64,000 bases of DNA from Diplonema japonicum (GCA_964019335.1 OZ025702.1:186001-250000); one strand, 5' to 3'. Shown: positions 19,522-31,284, counted from the first letter of the stretch. Program-made: numbers and translations. The notes: a model not told the origin generated them from the sequence alone.

Positions 19522-22500
19522 ATGACAACGTCCACATCCCCCAAGAGAAAACACCGATCTAGCATAAGGTCCAGCAGTTCGGCAGTCAGGTCGGTTCTGT
19601 CAGCCGAACCGGAAAAAGTGTGTTCCCCAAGAAGTTCGAGCAGCAGCAGAGGCCGCTTCAAACCCGGATCTGACGATCTCACAACGAACTGGCACACAAA
19701 GGGACCGCCTAAAGAATCTTTGTACACCAGAAGCAACTCTGTGGGAAGGGTCGTGATGCCACCGAGGTACTTGATGTCAACAACGTCCTCTCAGCAAGGA
19801 TCATGGAAGGCAAGCAAGACCAGGGTGGATCCGGACAGGGAAGACCCAGTGAGATGGCCGGAGTGCAATCTACCAAACGCAGCACAGTTCACTTCATGGC
19901 ATGCTGCCCAACAGATAGACGAGAATCCTTCAAAACACATTGCCTTTCAAATTCAATCTACAGACAGCCAAGCTGAAGACGTCGACATGGCTGGCATGGC
20001 GTTGGAAGGCTACGCATGGGAGTCAGAGGACGCTCTCACTTACGCAGAGTTCCTCACAATGCTTGAAGACATTGAACCCGACACTGCAATTGGCGAATGG
20101 TTCACTCCCGACCTCTTTACCCTCGCTATCAATGGCCGTGGTGAAGACCCTTCCAAAGGCATGACTCACAGGATCTTGTCAGATGTTTTCTCTGAATGGT
20201 TCTTCCACGACATCCTGAAGCTCAACAGAGTCCGTGGTCTGCTCTCGAGCAAATCGGAAGATAGCAGAAGCTTGCGCAGCTTGAAAAGCTTGGAAGAAGA
20301 AGTTCCCGGCTTCATGAAACCAACCCAAAGCTTCATCGCGTCAAGCCCTAAGATGACCGAAGAACAAGAACGAAGAGACGAGACCACCAAACGCCGAGCG
20401 GAACGAGAACAAAGAAAGCGGGACGCCATGGAGAGACGGCACAAGAAAAGAACGAGAACACCCCCGCGTCGAGCAGAAGACTGGAAGCAAGGCGAAACCG
20501 TCATGGTGCGCGACTCGGAAGGCGAACCCTGGAAACAAGGGTCCATAATATCCATCACCGGCGGCAAGCCTTCCGTGATGCCGAAAGGTTTTACTAAACC
20601 ACACTTCTGGAAGCAGGTCAAAAGAATCAAAGCAGAGAGCGAAGGATCGATCTGTGTTACAGGGGCTTCAAAGGCACTATTTATAGGAATCGACTACATC
20701 GACACACCTGCTGAGATACAAGGCAGCATCCACGACACGAAGGACTTGGAGAGGATTCTCAAGAAGCACGGGTTCAATGTTACCAAAAGGGTGCTTACGG
20801 ACGATATTTTGTCAAAGTTGCCCACCAGAGCTAACATCCTCGACGGGCTGAGGTGGTTGGTGGAAGGGTGCTCTGAGGGAGACAGTTTGTTCCTATCATT
20901 CTGCGGGTTGAACACCGTCCGCTGCGACGAGACGACAACAGGGATCGTCCCGTGCGACTATACCACAGCCGGTGTGATCTCCAGTGATATTATCGCATCC
21001 ATCGTCCTTTGTGGCATACCCCCTGGTGCAAGACTCACCATTCTTGCAGACTGCAGGTACGGTGGATCGATTCTTTCCCTCCCCAACGAGATCTCCGTGA
21101 CTCCCAACGGCACTTACACTCTGAAGGAGGACAACCCCGCAACCCTCCCCTCCAACATTGGTGAAATCTTCTCGATATCTTCAAACCGCAAAAGGTTAAA
21201 GGCCTTAGACGACTCCTGCCTCGTCCAGGGCTTCTCAGCGTGCACAAACCGAACGGATCCTCTTGTCGGGTCGCTTCTGTCCGAGATGAAACAGGTCATA
21301 AGCGAGAAGCTGGGCAGCGACAACGTGCAGCTCCCTGTCCTGCAGTGCACCCATCGCATCGATCTGCACCACAGATGGTCCCTCGGGATCCCCCGCATGG
21401 CCGAAACAAGCACCGAACTCCAACCGCGCGACTCCCTTAGAACACTCAGCAGAGAGAACCTCCGTGTGGCAGCCCGCGACGCTGCGATCGCCCAAGCAAA
21501 GGCGCAGAAGAAGGGTGAAGGTTGCTTTAACTGGAAAGGTTTATTCGGCTGGCTTCCACCCCCGTTGTCAAGGAGAATGCCAGATTATCTGAAATCGGAC
21601 ACATGGGTCATGAACCCCATTCTAGGAACAGGCGAGGAGATTCAAAAGTTCATTCCCGAAGACTGCTTGAGCAGCCCAAGAAAATACCGCCCAGCACCTG
21701 CACGGCGCGAGGCTGATGTGTTCTTTGTACACCCGACCACCTCCGAGGTGGGCTGGGGCTGCGCCGACTGGGACGATGAGGCGGAGCTGACAGAAGATGT
21801 TGTGAGGGAGATGTCCAGCGTCTTTAACGGCTGCTGCCGTATCTTTGCCCCGAAGTACCGCCAAGCAAGGTTCCAGGCTTACAGTTCAGCAGGCAGCTGC
21901 GGCGATCAGTTCAACATTGCTTACGAGGATGTTAAGCGTGCTTTCCACACATATCTGGACGAATGGAACCCGCTGGGACCTAGCGGCAGGCGGCCTTTCT
22001 TCGTTGCAGGGCACGGGCAGGGCAGCCACCACTTGTGCAGACTGCTCCGTGAAGAGCCAGTTGACAGGGCGATGGTGTGCGCGTATCTCATCGGGTGGTT
22101 CGTGGGCGAAGACACCTTAGCACATCGCTTGCCGTTTGGAAAGTCCCCGACACAGACTAGATGTTGGGTGTCCTACGCATCGTCTGGCGAGCACCTGCGA
22201 AGGAGCAACCCTGCTGCGTACGGCAAGGCTGGTGGATATCCACTGGGCGCAAACGCCACGAACTCATGGACAACTGAGAAACCTAAAGTGGTAAACCCGT
22301 TGACCTTTAGATACGAGACACGCATGGTGGCCGCGGAGAAGCACGGCGGGTCGCTTCTTGCAAACGGCACGCTGTCAGGGCAGGGGTTGTTCGGGGCGTC
22401 GATTGACTTGGTAACGAACGAGCTCTTAATCGTGCCCGCAAAGAACGACGAGTTCCTGGACGTGACCGGGCACAGGGACCCAAGGAAGAGGTTCTTTTCA

Positions 22501-23048
22501 ACGAAGGTGGGCGACTACCACGAGTTGGATTATTCTCTGTTTTGGGTGAACCTACGGGAGAACATCGAACTGAGGGTGAAGTCGTACACCCCGCAATTCA
22601 TGCAACACATCAAGGACGGGAAGTGGTTCAGGTTGCATGCGATGCAAGGCGCGTTGGCGGTTACATCGGCAACCCCGTCAGCCTCGATTGCGGTTGTGAA
22701 AGAAGACAGAAAAAACCCGTTACAGATGTGGGCGTTCCAAGCAGTGGTCACAGAGACAGGGCCTGATGGGGACGTGGTGTACGGAAATCTGGTGTGCAAG
22801 GGGAATGATAATCTGATCATTGATGCTGGGAGCAAGGCTGCGTTTAGGAGGAGCTCGTCGCCTGTGTCCCCACAGAAGGGGTCCGAGAGACAACGAACGG
22901 CATCACCAAGGAGAGGAACTGGTGTATGTCTCTGGCCGAAAAACAGAGGGGTATCCGCTTCCAGGTGCGACACGTCGTTGTGGAAAGTCACCCGGTTGGA
23001 TGTATGCAACGCAAAAAAAAGGGGGGGAGGGGAACAAAACAAAAATAA
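19522..23048 (+). CDS. Large protein with inactive metacaspase-like and DUF3089 domains
   Basis: Over 1,150 aa. Ser/Arg-rich N-terminus; a Lys/Arg-rich coiled coil (about 275-315); a short SH3/Tudor-like stretch; a metacaspase p20-like domain (about 375-530: KALFIGIDYID, IHDTKDLERILKKHGFNV, PTRANILDGLRWLV, GDSLFLSFCGLN, ILADCRYGGS). The catalytic His of SGHG is Leu463; Cys511 aligns with the nucleophile. Then a DUF3089 alpha/beta-hydrolase domain (about 705-1010: ADVFFVHPTTSEVGWG, APKYRQARFQAY, AGHGQGSHHL, YLIGWFVG, DYSLFWVNLRENI), whose GHSQG nucleophile Ser is Gly832. The 3' end is uncertain: the raw frame stays open to 23544 through T and C runs; a 56-nt intron 22792-22847 gives a stop at 23048. 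Confidence 0.7.
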
Positions 23049-23749
23049 CACAGGCCGGGTTGCGACTCGTCGAAATCGAGCTCAAAGGCTTTTCGCAACA
23101 GCGTTTCCTCTCTGTTCTGCCCGACCGCACGACGCAGGCCCTCTCTCGAGGCTTGCCACACAGCACTCCTGGCACTACACATCGGTTCACTGTCAGCCTT
23201 GCTCTTTAATTTTCTATTTTTTCTTCGCAACGTTTTTTTTTTTTTTTTTTTTTTTTTTCTTTTTCCTTTTTGTACCGCTTCCCTTTCCTTATCCCCTGCT
23301 CCGAAGAAACTCAATGGAGGAAGAAGAAAAAAAAGGGGGGACACTCCCTCGAAGCACGTGTCGTCCTTTTGTTGTACGCCCCCCCCCCCCCCCCCCCCTA
23401 CCGTTCTACCTTTTCCGAAAAAGTTTTTTAGTAAAAAAAAAAAAAAAAAAAAAAAAAAGGTGCAAAGCCCATATTCATAAGAAAGTGGAAGCGTTATCCG
23501 AAAGAAGAAGAAACAGTTACTCCCGTCTCCCCTCCCTCTCTTAATCCAAGAGCAGGTGGAAAAAAAAAAGAAAAAGTGATAAATCCTACTCCGTTGTTGT
23601 GTCTTTCTTTTTTTCTTTTTTCTTTTTTTTTTTTTTTTTTTTTTTTTTTTCCTTTTGAATTGGCTTTTTATTTTCTCTTTTTTTATATGTAAGCCCCAGT
23701 GATCACCATCTCAGGAGGGTCAGCAGGAAGCATGGAATAAGCAAAGGCG
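23049..23749. other. Intergenic with long T, C and A runs
   Basis: No gene seen. T runs near 23233-23258 and 23620-23650, a C run near 23380-23398, an A run near 23434-23457. A frame runs through the first part from the preceding gene but is low-complexity. Confidence 0.5.
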
Positions 23750-26625
23750 ATGGATGTCCAAGAAGTCGGAGTGGAAGTGGTCTCAAGAGAGGCTCTTGAA
23801 GGTGTCGTGATGGCACTGGAGTCGCTTCAGAGGGAGAGCGATGGAGCGAAGACGGATGTGGAACAACTGCGAGATGAGTTGGAAGAGGAGAGCCGAACTA
23901 TGTCTTCCTCAAGAGCCATCCGTGAACCTCTTATATGGCAGATAAAGAAGCTCCTCAACATTGATGATACGACGACGGAGTGCACCCGTACAGAGTCGTT
24001 ACTCTCACCGGAGTCCATCCACCCGCAGCCCAGCCCTGTCACACCGTTACTGGAAAGCCCCATCAAAGCAGTTCTCGAAATTTCCGAACCAACAGAAAAA
24101 CCAATGATGCGACAGGTCTCATCCATGGATCCTGTAAAACTCGAGATCAGCGACATCGACGAGACGGAGGCAAAAGAAGATGAGACTGACCCACGGGTGA
24201 GCGAGCCTAGCGACCTTGAACCCAGTGAGGAGCACAACGTAGAGAATAAACTAGATCACCTCTCGTTAGCCGCCTCGGAGGAAGAAGGGAAGAATGAAGC
24301 AACCCCAACCGAAGTAGAGGAGTGGGGAATGCCGAAGGCTGTTGAAGCAAATGAGGTAGATGTAGTAGAAGCACGGGAGGCAGACACAGTGCAAGAAGAG
24401 AGGCAGCAAGCCGTTCATGATGAACCAGCGGTGCTGACACCCACGCCTGTAGTAACGCTACCGCCCACGCCCACATCCACACCCACGCCTGTAGTAACGC
24501 CGACACCTACACCAACATCAACACCTGCAGCTACACCCCCATCCACAGCCAGAGCCTCACCCATGCAGACATCCTCATCTACGCCCACCCACGTTGCGGA
24601 GGCCGCACTGGTGACGAACGATGTGGTGGTGCAAAGGGTCACAGAGGTGCGAAATGAGGTTACGATAACAGAAGTCGCAAAGGTGAAAGAAGTGCTGCAG
24701 ACGGTAGAGAATGTTGCGAAGGAGCAGACGGTGGAGAAGGTGGTGAAAGAGCTGACGGTAGAGAAGGTAGTGCAGGAGCAGACGGTGGAGAAGGTTGCGA
24801 GGGAACAGACGGTGCGATCACCCACGCCCACGCCCACGCCCACGAAAAAGAGACAAGTAGAAGTCCCAGTATTCTCTCCGCAAGCAGAGGAAGTGATGAG
24901 GAAACATAAGCTGCGGCTGGAAAAAGCGAAGGCCAGAGAGAACAACAAAAATGTAGTGCAAGAGCCCGTGGTACTGGACGAGCTAAATAAAGGTGAGAAG
25001 CAGAACGAATATTTACGGCAGCTTCTCGAGCAGCAGAAACAACTGCAGCAAATGATACAGCAAAGGCAGTCGGCGAGGGAGCAAGTGATGCCGCCGCCGA
25101 CCCTACCTGTGAGAAGCACGTCTGAGGCGAGCCTTTCTTCTGTGCCTGTTCGGTTAGAGTTCATCGAGTCGCCCTCGCCACGCCCTGTTCGGATCATTCC
25201 GCCTGCAGCACCGCACCACCCTGTGCCGCAAGTGCGGCGTAACATGCTTAAAGCAGTAGACAGAGAAGGGAAGGCACCCGTCGTCGTTATGACCTCGCAC
25301 ACCCCTTCATCCTCCCCCTCACCCACCAGGGTCAACAGAGGTGTCACTGCACACCCTCGGCGTGTTCCCCAGACAAAGAAGCAGCTCTCGACCTCTCGGT
25401 CCCCTTCACCTCATCGTGCCTCCCCAAAAAGACGCACGTTGTCCACCAGTGCCAAGCCCGTCCCTGGCGCCCCCAACGACAGGCCTCCTTGGAAGGTGGT
25501 CGGAAGGTATGAAGCACATGGGAAAGGAAAAAGGGAGGGCAAACACCATCCTTTACTAATTGCAACTTGAGGTACATCCCCATCCTTGTGTGCGATACCA
25601 AGGGGATGGGAGATTACGCTGCGGGGTATTTTTTTTCAGGTTCCCTTCAAAGACATCTTTTTTTTTTATTGTTATTGTTGTTGTTGTTTCTCTTCTCTCA
25701 TGTTTAAACTATCCTTTACTAATTGCAACTTGAGGTACATCTCCATCCTTGTATGCGATACCAAGGGGATGGGAGATAACAATAGGAAGGGGTACTTGCT
25801 TTCTCCCCATAACCATTCTTTACTAATTGCAACTTGAGGTACATCTCCATCCTTGTGTGCGATACCAAGGGGATGGGAGATTACATGTAGAAACGAAGGG
25901 AACCAACGAAAGGGACAAGGTTATTTTATCTGTTTTTCAGAACGGAACGGAAGCGAGGCTCCAAAAAAGGGAGCATCAAAAGATAGACCCTACTCCCCCC
26001 TAAGGCTATGCATTTTTTGAAAAAAAGGGAAACGGATACGGAAACGGAAACGTTTCCTTATGTTTCCTTAAGAAGGAAGCCGTTTTCATAAGAATTTTGA
26101 AAAGTATGGAAACGGGAACGGAAACGGAAACGTTTCCACGTTTCCTGCCAGCATAGCCCTAAGGGTGGTCCTCAAGTTAAACATCGCCTTTTATTTCCAC
26201 GATTGAACTATCCTTTACTAATTGCAACTTAAGGCAACAGTCCCTCCCCAATGAACCACACCATCCTTTACTAATTGCAACTTGAGGTACATCTCCATCC
26301 TTGTGTGCGATACCAAGGGGATGGGAGATAACATGGCAGGGTACTCAACATAGTTCCCCCCCCCCCTCTCCCTAATGAAAATCACGACAACCACAGAGCG
26401 AGTAGTGCGGGCGAGTTCAGTGATATGGGGTCGGTGGCGAACAACACTTCCCCTGTTCAACGGTCACCAAGCCCAGTTAGAAAGTTTAAGGCAAAACACC
26501 ACCAGTATGCGGGGGGAGGGGAAGGGGAGGGAGAAGAAACTCCACACAGTAACGAGTCCGTAGCCATCACACGCGCAAAATCTCTGAAAAAGCTCTATGG
26601 TTCCCAAGTGCCTAGTTTTTTGTAA
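23750..26625 (+). CDS. Low-complexity coiled-coil protein with cassette exons
   Basis: Exon 1 is 23750-25506; last exon 26397-26625; between them are four alternative exons (25572-25625, 25735-25791, 25839-25886, 26287-26340). With the fourth cassette the product is 679 aa. N-terminal helix with coiled coil (MALESLQRESDGAKTDVEQL), an acidic region, a Pro/Thr repeat block (TPTPVVT), a repeated EQTVEKVVKE block, a Gln-rich coiled coil (QLLEQQKQLQQMIQQRQ), and a basic Ser/Pro tail (SRSPSPHRASPKRR). The last exon codes ASSAGEFSDMGSVANNTS and ends KKLYGSQVPSFL. No catalytic domain; probably a cytoskeletal scaffold. Without splicing, the frame would stop at 25570 inside intron sequence. Confidence 0.7.
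25553..26340 (+). repeat. Array of duplicated cassette exons
   Basis: Four copies of a unit made of TTTACTAATTGCAACTTGAG (branch site plus acceptor) followed by an exon of 54, 57, 48 and 54 nt. A fifth, exon-less copy of the branch/acceptor part lies at 26213-26233. Each exon starts in phase 2 and ends in phase 2, so any one, or several in series, keeps the frame. They code YIPILVCDTKGMGDYAAG, YISILVCDTKGMGDNNRKG, YISILVCDTKGMGDY and YISILVCDTKGMGDNMAG. Confidence 0.75.
25998..26165. mobile_element. Short MITE-like element with GGAAACG palindromes
   Basis: About 168 bases bounded by inverted CCCTAAGGCTATGC and GCATAGCCCTAAGGG. The inside repeats GGAAACG and holds two GGAAACGTTTCC palindromes. 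Sits in the intron between cassette exons three and four. No coding capacity. Confidence 0.5.
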
Positions 26626-26750
26626 AAAAGCAGGGGGAAAAAAAAAGGAGAGGGGAGAAAAAAAAAGGGGGGGGGGGGAATGGTAGAAAGAAAAAAAAAG
26701 TACCACTCCCGTTTTTTTTTTTTTTTTTTACCTCTGTTGTATGTTTACCC

Positions 26751-26781
<31 letters not shown>

Positions 26782-26826
26782 CAATCTCCAAATCTTTTTC
26801 AAAGAGGGGGGGGAGGGGAGGGGGGA

Positions 26827-27570
26827 ATGTTACGAAAAGCGCTGCAGACCAGGCGGCTAACGTCAACACTCGGCGCGCATAGGTCGCACGTTATAAAATT
26901 AGAAAGCACAGCGGATATAAGTTTACTCGACACATGCATCGCGGAAGGGGTTGCAGAGAATGATATTTTAAGCCAGTGGGTGTACGTTCCCATGGAATGC
27001 GGGGGTGTGCTCAGCGGCCTGAAGAAACAAGGCTTCGAATACCACCACGCGGAAAAGAGCACTGGTGTAGTGATGCGGTGGCTCGGGGCTGGCGCGAGCA
27101 AAGTTCCCGACTACGCCACCCACAGAGTAGGGGTGGCTGGTATGGTTGTCAGAGAAGACGGTAATGTCCTGCTTGTCAAAGAACGGAAAGGAAAATACTG
27201 GAAGCTCCCTGGCGGTCATGCTGACCTGGGGGAAACTATACCGCAGACAGCTGTTCGAGAAGTCTTTGAAGAAACCGGTATCAAAACTGAGTTCAAATCT
27301 ATTCTTGCCTTCCGTCACTCCCACGGGCTTTCACACGGTAGATCAGATCTCTACTTTGTCTGCCTTCTGTCCCCTCTCTCCACCACCATAGTTCGCTGTC
27401 CTCAGGAGCTCTCCGACGCAGCATGGTTGCCCCCTTCTACATTGTCAGAGAACCCATCTGAGTTGAACCGTGCCTTAGCACACGCGCACACCTTCCGAGA
27501 AGTAGACCTTTATGAGCAAACACATCTTATCACGGGCTTGCCTTCAAACTTGTACTATGCCAAGAAATGA
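26827..27570 (+). CDS. NUDT6-like NUDIX hydrolase
   Basis: Single exon, 247 aa. N-terminal pre-NUDIX domain of the NUDT6 kind (EYHHAEKSTGVVMRWL, then DYATHRVGVAGMVV), followed by the NUDIX box GGHADLGETIPQTAVREVFE EETGI-type signature (G-x5-E-x7-R-E-U-x-E-E-x-G-U, all residues present, at about residues 134-156). NUDIX enzymes cleave nucleoside diphosphates linked to another group using Mg2+ held by the box glutamates; NUDT6 relatives are poorly characterised. The N-terminus (MLRKALQTRRLTSTLGAHRS) is basic and hydroxylated, a plausible mitochondrial presequence. Preceded by a long T tract, CAATCTCC and a TTTTTCAAAG acceptor-like site at 26803. Confidence 0.88.
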   Translation: MLRKALQTRRLTSTLGAHRSHVIKLESTADISLLDTCIAEGVAENDILSQWVYVPMECGGVLSGLKKQGFEYHHAEKSTGVVMRWLGAGASKVPDYATHRVGVAGMVVREDGNVLLVKERKGKYWKLPGGHADLGETIPQTAVREVFEETGIKTEFKSILAFRHSHGLSHGRSDLYFVCLLSPLSTTIVRCPQELSDAAWLPPSTLSENPSELNRALAHAHTFREVDLYEQTHLITGLPSNLYYAKK

Positions 27571-28080
27571 TTCGAGGAAGGAAGAGAGAAAAAAAGAAAA
27601 AAAAAAAAAGAAAAGGAGAATAATAAAAAGGGAGGGTGGGTTCAATTTTCTGTCATACCGACCCTTTCGTCATCTCCCCTTTGTATCATTAGGAGAAAGG
27701 TTTGTGTAAAGAAAGAAAAGAAAAAGGAAGAAAAAAAAAAGGGGGGAGGGAGGGGAGTGAATAGAAATTCATTTTTTATCTTGGAGGGGGGTGGTTGCAT
27801 TCCCCCCCCCTGTTCCTCCCCTCCCCCCGTTCTTTTTTTTTTCTTCTATTGGTTTGTTTCTCGTTGTTCCGATGGCACCTTTTGCAAGCGCTCATCGTCA
27901 CTGTGACCTTCTCGATGAAGCTCCGCCATGCCTTCCATCTGCTTCACTTGTGCTGATGCTCCTTCGGTATGTGGGGGCGTATCAGCCATGTCATCCGTCT
28001 GATGGTAAGGGCCAGCTCGGGGTGGTCCATCCGACGTTCAAGAAAAAAAAAAAAAAAAAAGAAAACAAAAAAAAAAAAAA
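27571..28080. other. Intergenic
   Basis: No convincing gene. A GC-richer patch at 27860-28040 has an open minus-strand frame of 47 codons (27846-27989) beginning MADTPPHTEGASAQVKQMEG, of coding-like composition but without support on start or family. Two A runs precede the next ATG. Confidence 0.5.
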
Positions 28081-29273
28081 ATGTCACGCGACTATAGCAG
28101 CATCCCCCCCCCGCCAATGGAGAAATTCGAGAGAGCAGAAAAATTCCGGTACGATACGACAATAAAAGAACCGAGGTATTTAGAAAACCCCACTTTTTTT
28201 TCTTCTTTTTTTTTCTTCTTTGTAACCCCCCCCCCCCCCCCCCCCTTCCCTCCTTTCCCTCTTACAGCAGGAGGTGGCAACGCGAAGACACGATAGTTTG
28301 CTGGACCCCGCAACCTGTGGGGAAGGGGGGCATGCGGGATTGCTACCTGGTATGGGAGGCTGACGAAAACCTCGGCCGGCCGACACAAATGATCGGGAAG
28401 GTGTTCCAGCAAGACGTGAAGGCCACGCTAGAAGACTACATGAACGAAGCCATCACACAGTGCGTGGCAGACACCTTCGCACAGGCCTACAACAAACAGG
28501 GCGTCGAGCATAAAGTCTCTTTCCTAGCCTGCTACGTGGTGATCATGTCGAAACGGGGGCCCAACGGTGAAAAAACGGTCTTCACGATGGAACCGATGCT
28601 GCGAGGCATCTACGAAAAGCACAACAACAACGTCGGGCAGACCTTCACAGATAACCCGACTGCTGATGCGTTCTCTCATTTCACATACGGGCACTCTGGG
28701 AACAAACTGTTAGTCTGCGATCTACAGGGTGTTGGGGGGATGTACACGGATCCTCAAATCCATTCCTTATCAAGTGGTGACGAATTCGGGCTGGGAAACC
28801 TTGGGGCAGAAGGGATTCGAAAATGGGTAGCTTCACATAAATGCGGGCCTCTTTGCACCGCAATGGACCTGCAGCCGTTTTCGCATACCCCCTCTCCTGC
28901 AAGGCGGGGTGCTGCTCCTAAGGCCCCACCACCACGCTCTGGTGGGCCCGTGCCTCCTCCCCAGCTTGGTCCTCAAATACCCATAAACCACAATCAGATG
29001 GTGCAAGAAATGGCTAACACGTTCAGACGGGCTTCGTCACACCATCACATTCAACGCCAGCCGACGGTCCCAGCGGGGCAGCAACACCAAGCCGAGAGAG
29101 TATCGTCTGAGCGGGACATCGACAAGGCTATAAAGGAATCGTTGATGCTTGAACAAAGGAGAAACCTGCTGGAACAGGTATGGAAGGGGGGGGGAAAGAA
29201 AAAAAGAAAAATGCAGCAACGTGAGCAGGAGCTTCTTAAAAAAGTCATGACGCTGTCGCTTCAAGAAACGTGA
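28081..29273 (+). CDS. Alpha-kinase with C-terminal ubiquitin-interacting motif
   Basis: Exons 28081-28175, 28268-29177, 29217-29273; 353 aa. Atypical alpha-kinase of the MHCK/eEF2K family: GGMRDCYLVWEAD, KVFQQD with the ATP-binding Lys, FTMEPMLRG, DAFSHFTYGHSGNKLLVCDL, QGVGGMYTDPQIHS with the catalytic Asp, GLGNLG, and the zinc site HKCGPLCTA. A Pro-rich linker follows, then RDIDKAIKESLMLEQ, which fits a ubiquitin-interacting motif. It lacks WD40 repeats (MHCK) and Sel1 repeats (eEF2K), so its substrate is open. Introns are 92 and 39 nt; the first acceptor is a CAGCAG pair that would add or drop one codon. ATG directly follows a 14-nt A run. Confidence 0.88.
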
Positions 29274-29822
29274 TGGGATGAGGGGGGATAAAAAAAAAAA
29301 GGATAAGACTAGGTAACAATAAAAAAAGGTTTTTTATTTTTTATTTTTTGCATCTTGGTGTGTGTTGTAATTTTGTTTTTTTTGTTTTTGTTTTCCCCAG
29401 AATAGATTTCTTTGAAGAGAAAAAAAAAAAGGAAAGAAAGAAAAAAAAAGTGGGGGAAACAGGCAGCCGGATATAAAACAGGGGGGGGGGGGGGGGGGGG
29501 GCGAAAGAAAGAAATCGTGAATAAGAAAGGAACAAAAGAGAATGCCCAACAAAGAAGAAAAAAATGAAACTGAAAAGAAAAAAGGAAACACTCTCCCATC
29601 ATGGCGCTATTTTGATTTTAAGTAACTCTACATATGCTCGCGAGCGTACCTTTGGAGATGGTGAAAAAAAAAAAAAAAAAAAAAAAAAAAAGGAAAAAAA
29701 AATGGATGAATCACGTGATGGCAGAGTTTTGATGAGTGGGGGTAAGTCAGAACATGCCAACCACAAAAGTGAAAATCAAGTTTTATATTAGCCAAGTGCG
29801 TTGCTTTAATTTGGAAAGAAGG

Positions 29823-29860
<38 letters not shown>

Positions 29861-31284
29861 CAAACGTCTGGCACTTGCATGTGCATGCGTAGGAGTGTGA
29901 ATTGCATTCATGTGGTCAATTATTCATAATTTGTCCATGGGTCTTGTGTACCAGAAAAAAATTTTTTTCTACTTCTTTAGAAGCGACCCCTTCTTTCGCT
30001 TCAGATCTACTACTCGATGGTTAATTTACACCATTCCTGTACTCCTAGGTGTTGAGGGGTCAGAATTTTCTCTAAAAGCCCTGGATAAATATAAAAGTAA
30101 AAAGTAAACATAACTGGCCATGTGTATAAACGTCGTTACAGAGCTGCGCAGCCCTGACACCCCCTTGACAATTCTTTTTTTTTTTAACTCTTGCCGAGGA
30201 ACTGGGGGAGAATGAAAAAAAAGGTGGGGAGCAAAGGAGAAGGGAAAAAAAAAAGAGGGGAAAAAAAAAAGAAAAGAGAATAGAGGACCGAACAACTCCC
30301 CTCCCTCCCCCGCTTTGTGGTTGTTTTCCTTTTCCTTTTCCTTTTCTTTTTACTTTTTTTTTCTTTTTTTTCTTTTTTCTTTTTTATATACACTCATTTT
30401 ATTTTGTCCGCCCCTTTTCTCTCCCTCCCTCCTCCCGTTCATGCTTTCCATCTCTTTTTTTTTTTTTTTTTTTTTTTTCTTCAAGATCTGTCATCCTGAA
30501 GAAAAGAAGGTGAAGGGAAAGAGAATAACAAGACTCGAAATTGTAAACCTCTTTAGCCAATATCTGAAGGATAAAAAAAAAAGAAAGAAGCAATAAGACA
30601 GGCATTAGAAGAAGAAAAAAAAAAGAAAAGGAAGAAGGGGGAAAGCTGGAGGGGGATTAAGAGGTGGCACAATAGACAAAGAATGACTTCAAAATTCTTC
30701 TTTTCTATTTATTTTGGGGAATGTTGGAATCGCGCCTTCCCCCCCCCTTTTTTTCTTCTTTTTTTTTCTTCCCTTCTTCTTTTAGCACACTACAGCCTAT
30801 TTTGGTCCTTATTTTACTTTTCTTTTGCAGAACTTAATAAGTAATCGAGAGAGGCTGAATGTGAGAAGTTTTTTAAAGGAGGAGTAGGAAAAAGAAAAGA
30901 AAATAGAAGGGGGGAAAGGAGTGTGCATTTTTTATTTTTCTTCCTTTCTTTTCTTTTTTTTTTTCCTTCTTTCTCGAAAACTTGCTCCCCTCCCCACCCT
31001 TCCCCATATTTCCATTATTGTAGTTCAGGTTTTAGTAGGTTTTTCTTTTTTTTTTCTTTTTCTTTTTTTTTTTTTCTTTTTTTCTTCCATTCAATCTCTA
31101 CCCTCCTCGCTTCCCACCCATTCGCTTTGTGGCAAGGAAAGATTCAATAAAAAAAAAAAATAAAAATTTTTTTAGGAAAAAAAAAGGAAGGAAAATATCT
31201 ATTGTTGTGCTTCTATCCTCTCAAACAAAACCTCTCCCTATTAAAAAAAAAAGAAAGGGGGTAAAAAAAAAAAAAAAAAAAAAA
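29274..31284. other. 2-kb intergenic region with possible small exons
   Basis: Mostly homopolymer and pyrimidine tracts. Two short segments look coding. First, 29702-29741 plus 29975-30107 (minus a 29-nt candidate intron) could make a protein of about 45 aa starting MDESRDGRVLMSG and ending ALDKYKSKK. Second, 30484-30596 reads ICHPEEKKVKGKRITRLEIV to a KKRKKQ end after a TCTTCAAG acceptor, with no first exon found. Both are weak. Nothing is seen in 30600-31280. Confidence 0.3.

Noticed and set aside
23049-23544. C-terminal extension of the metacaspase-like protein through T and C runs
   Set aside because: The frame is open only because homopolymers code Phe, Pro and Lys; composition is that of spacer DNA, and a spliced stop at 23048 is more plausible.
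25549-26340. CRISPR-like spaced repeats (about 66 bp units)
   Set aside because: Units are irregularly spaced, fit splice signals and a coding phase, and the setting is a eukaryotic gene.
27846-27989. Minus-strand 47-codon frame (MADTPPHTEG...)
   Set aside because: Opposite to every other gene, no leader features, no family; kept only as a note in the intergenic entry.
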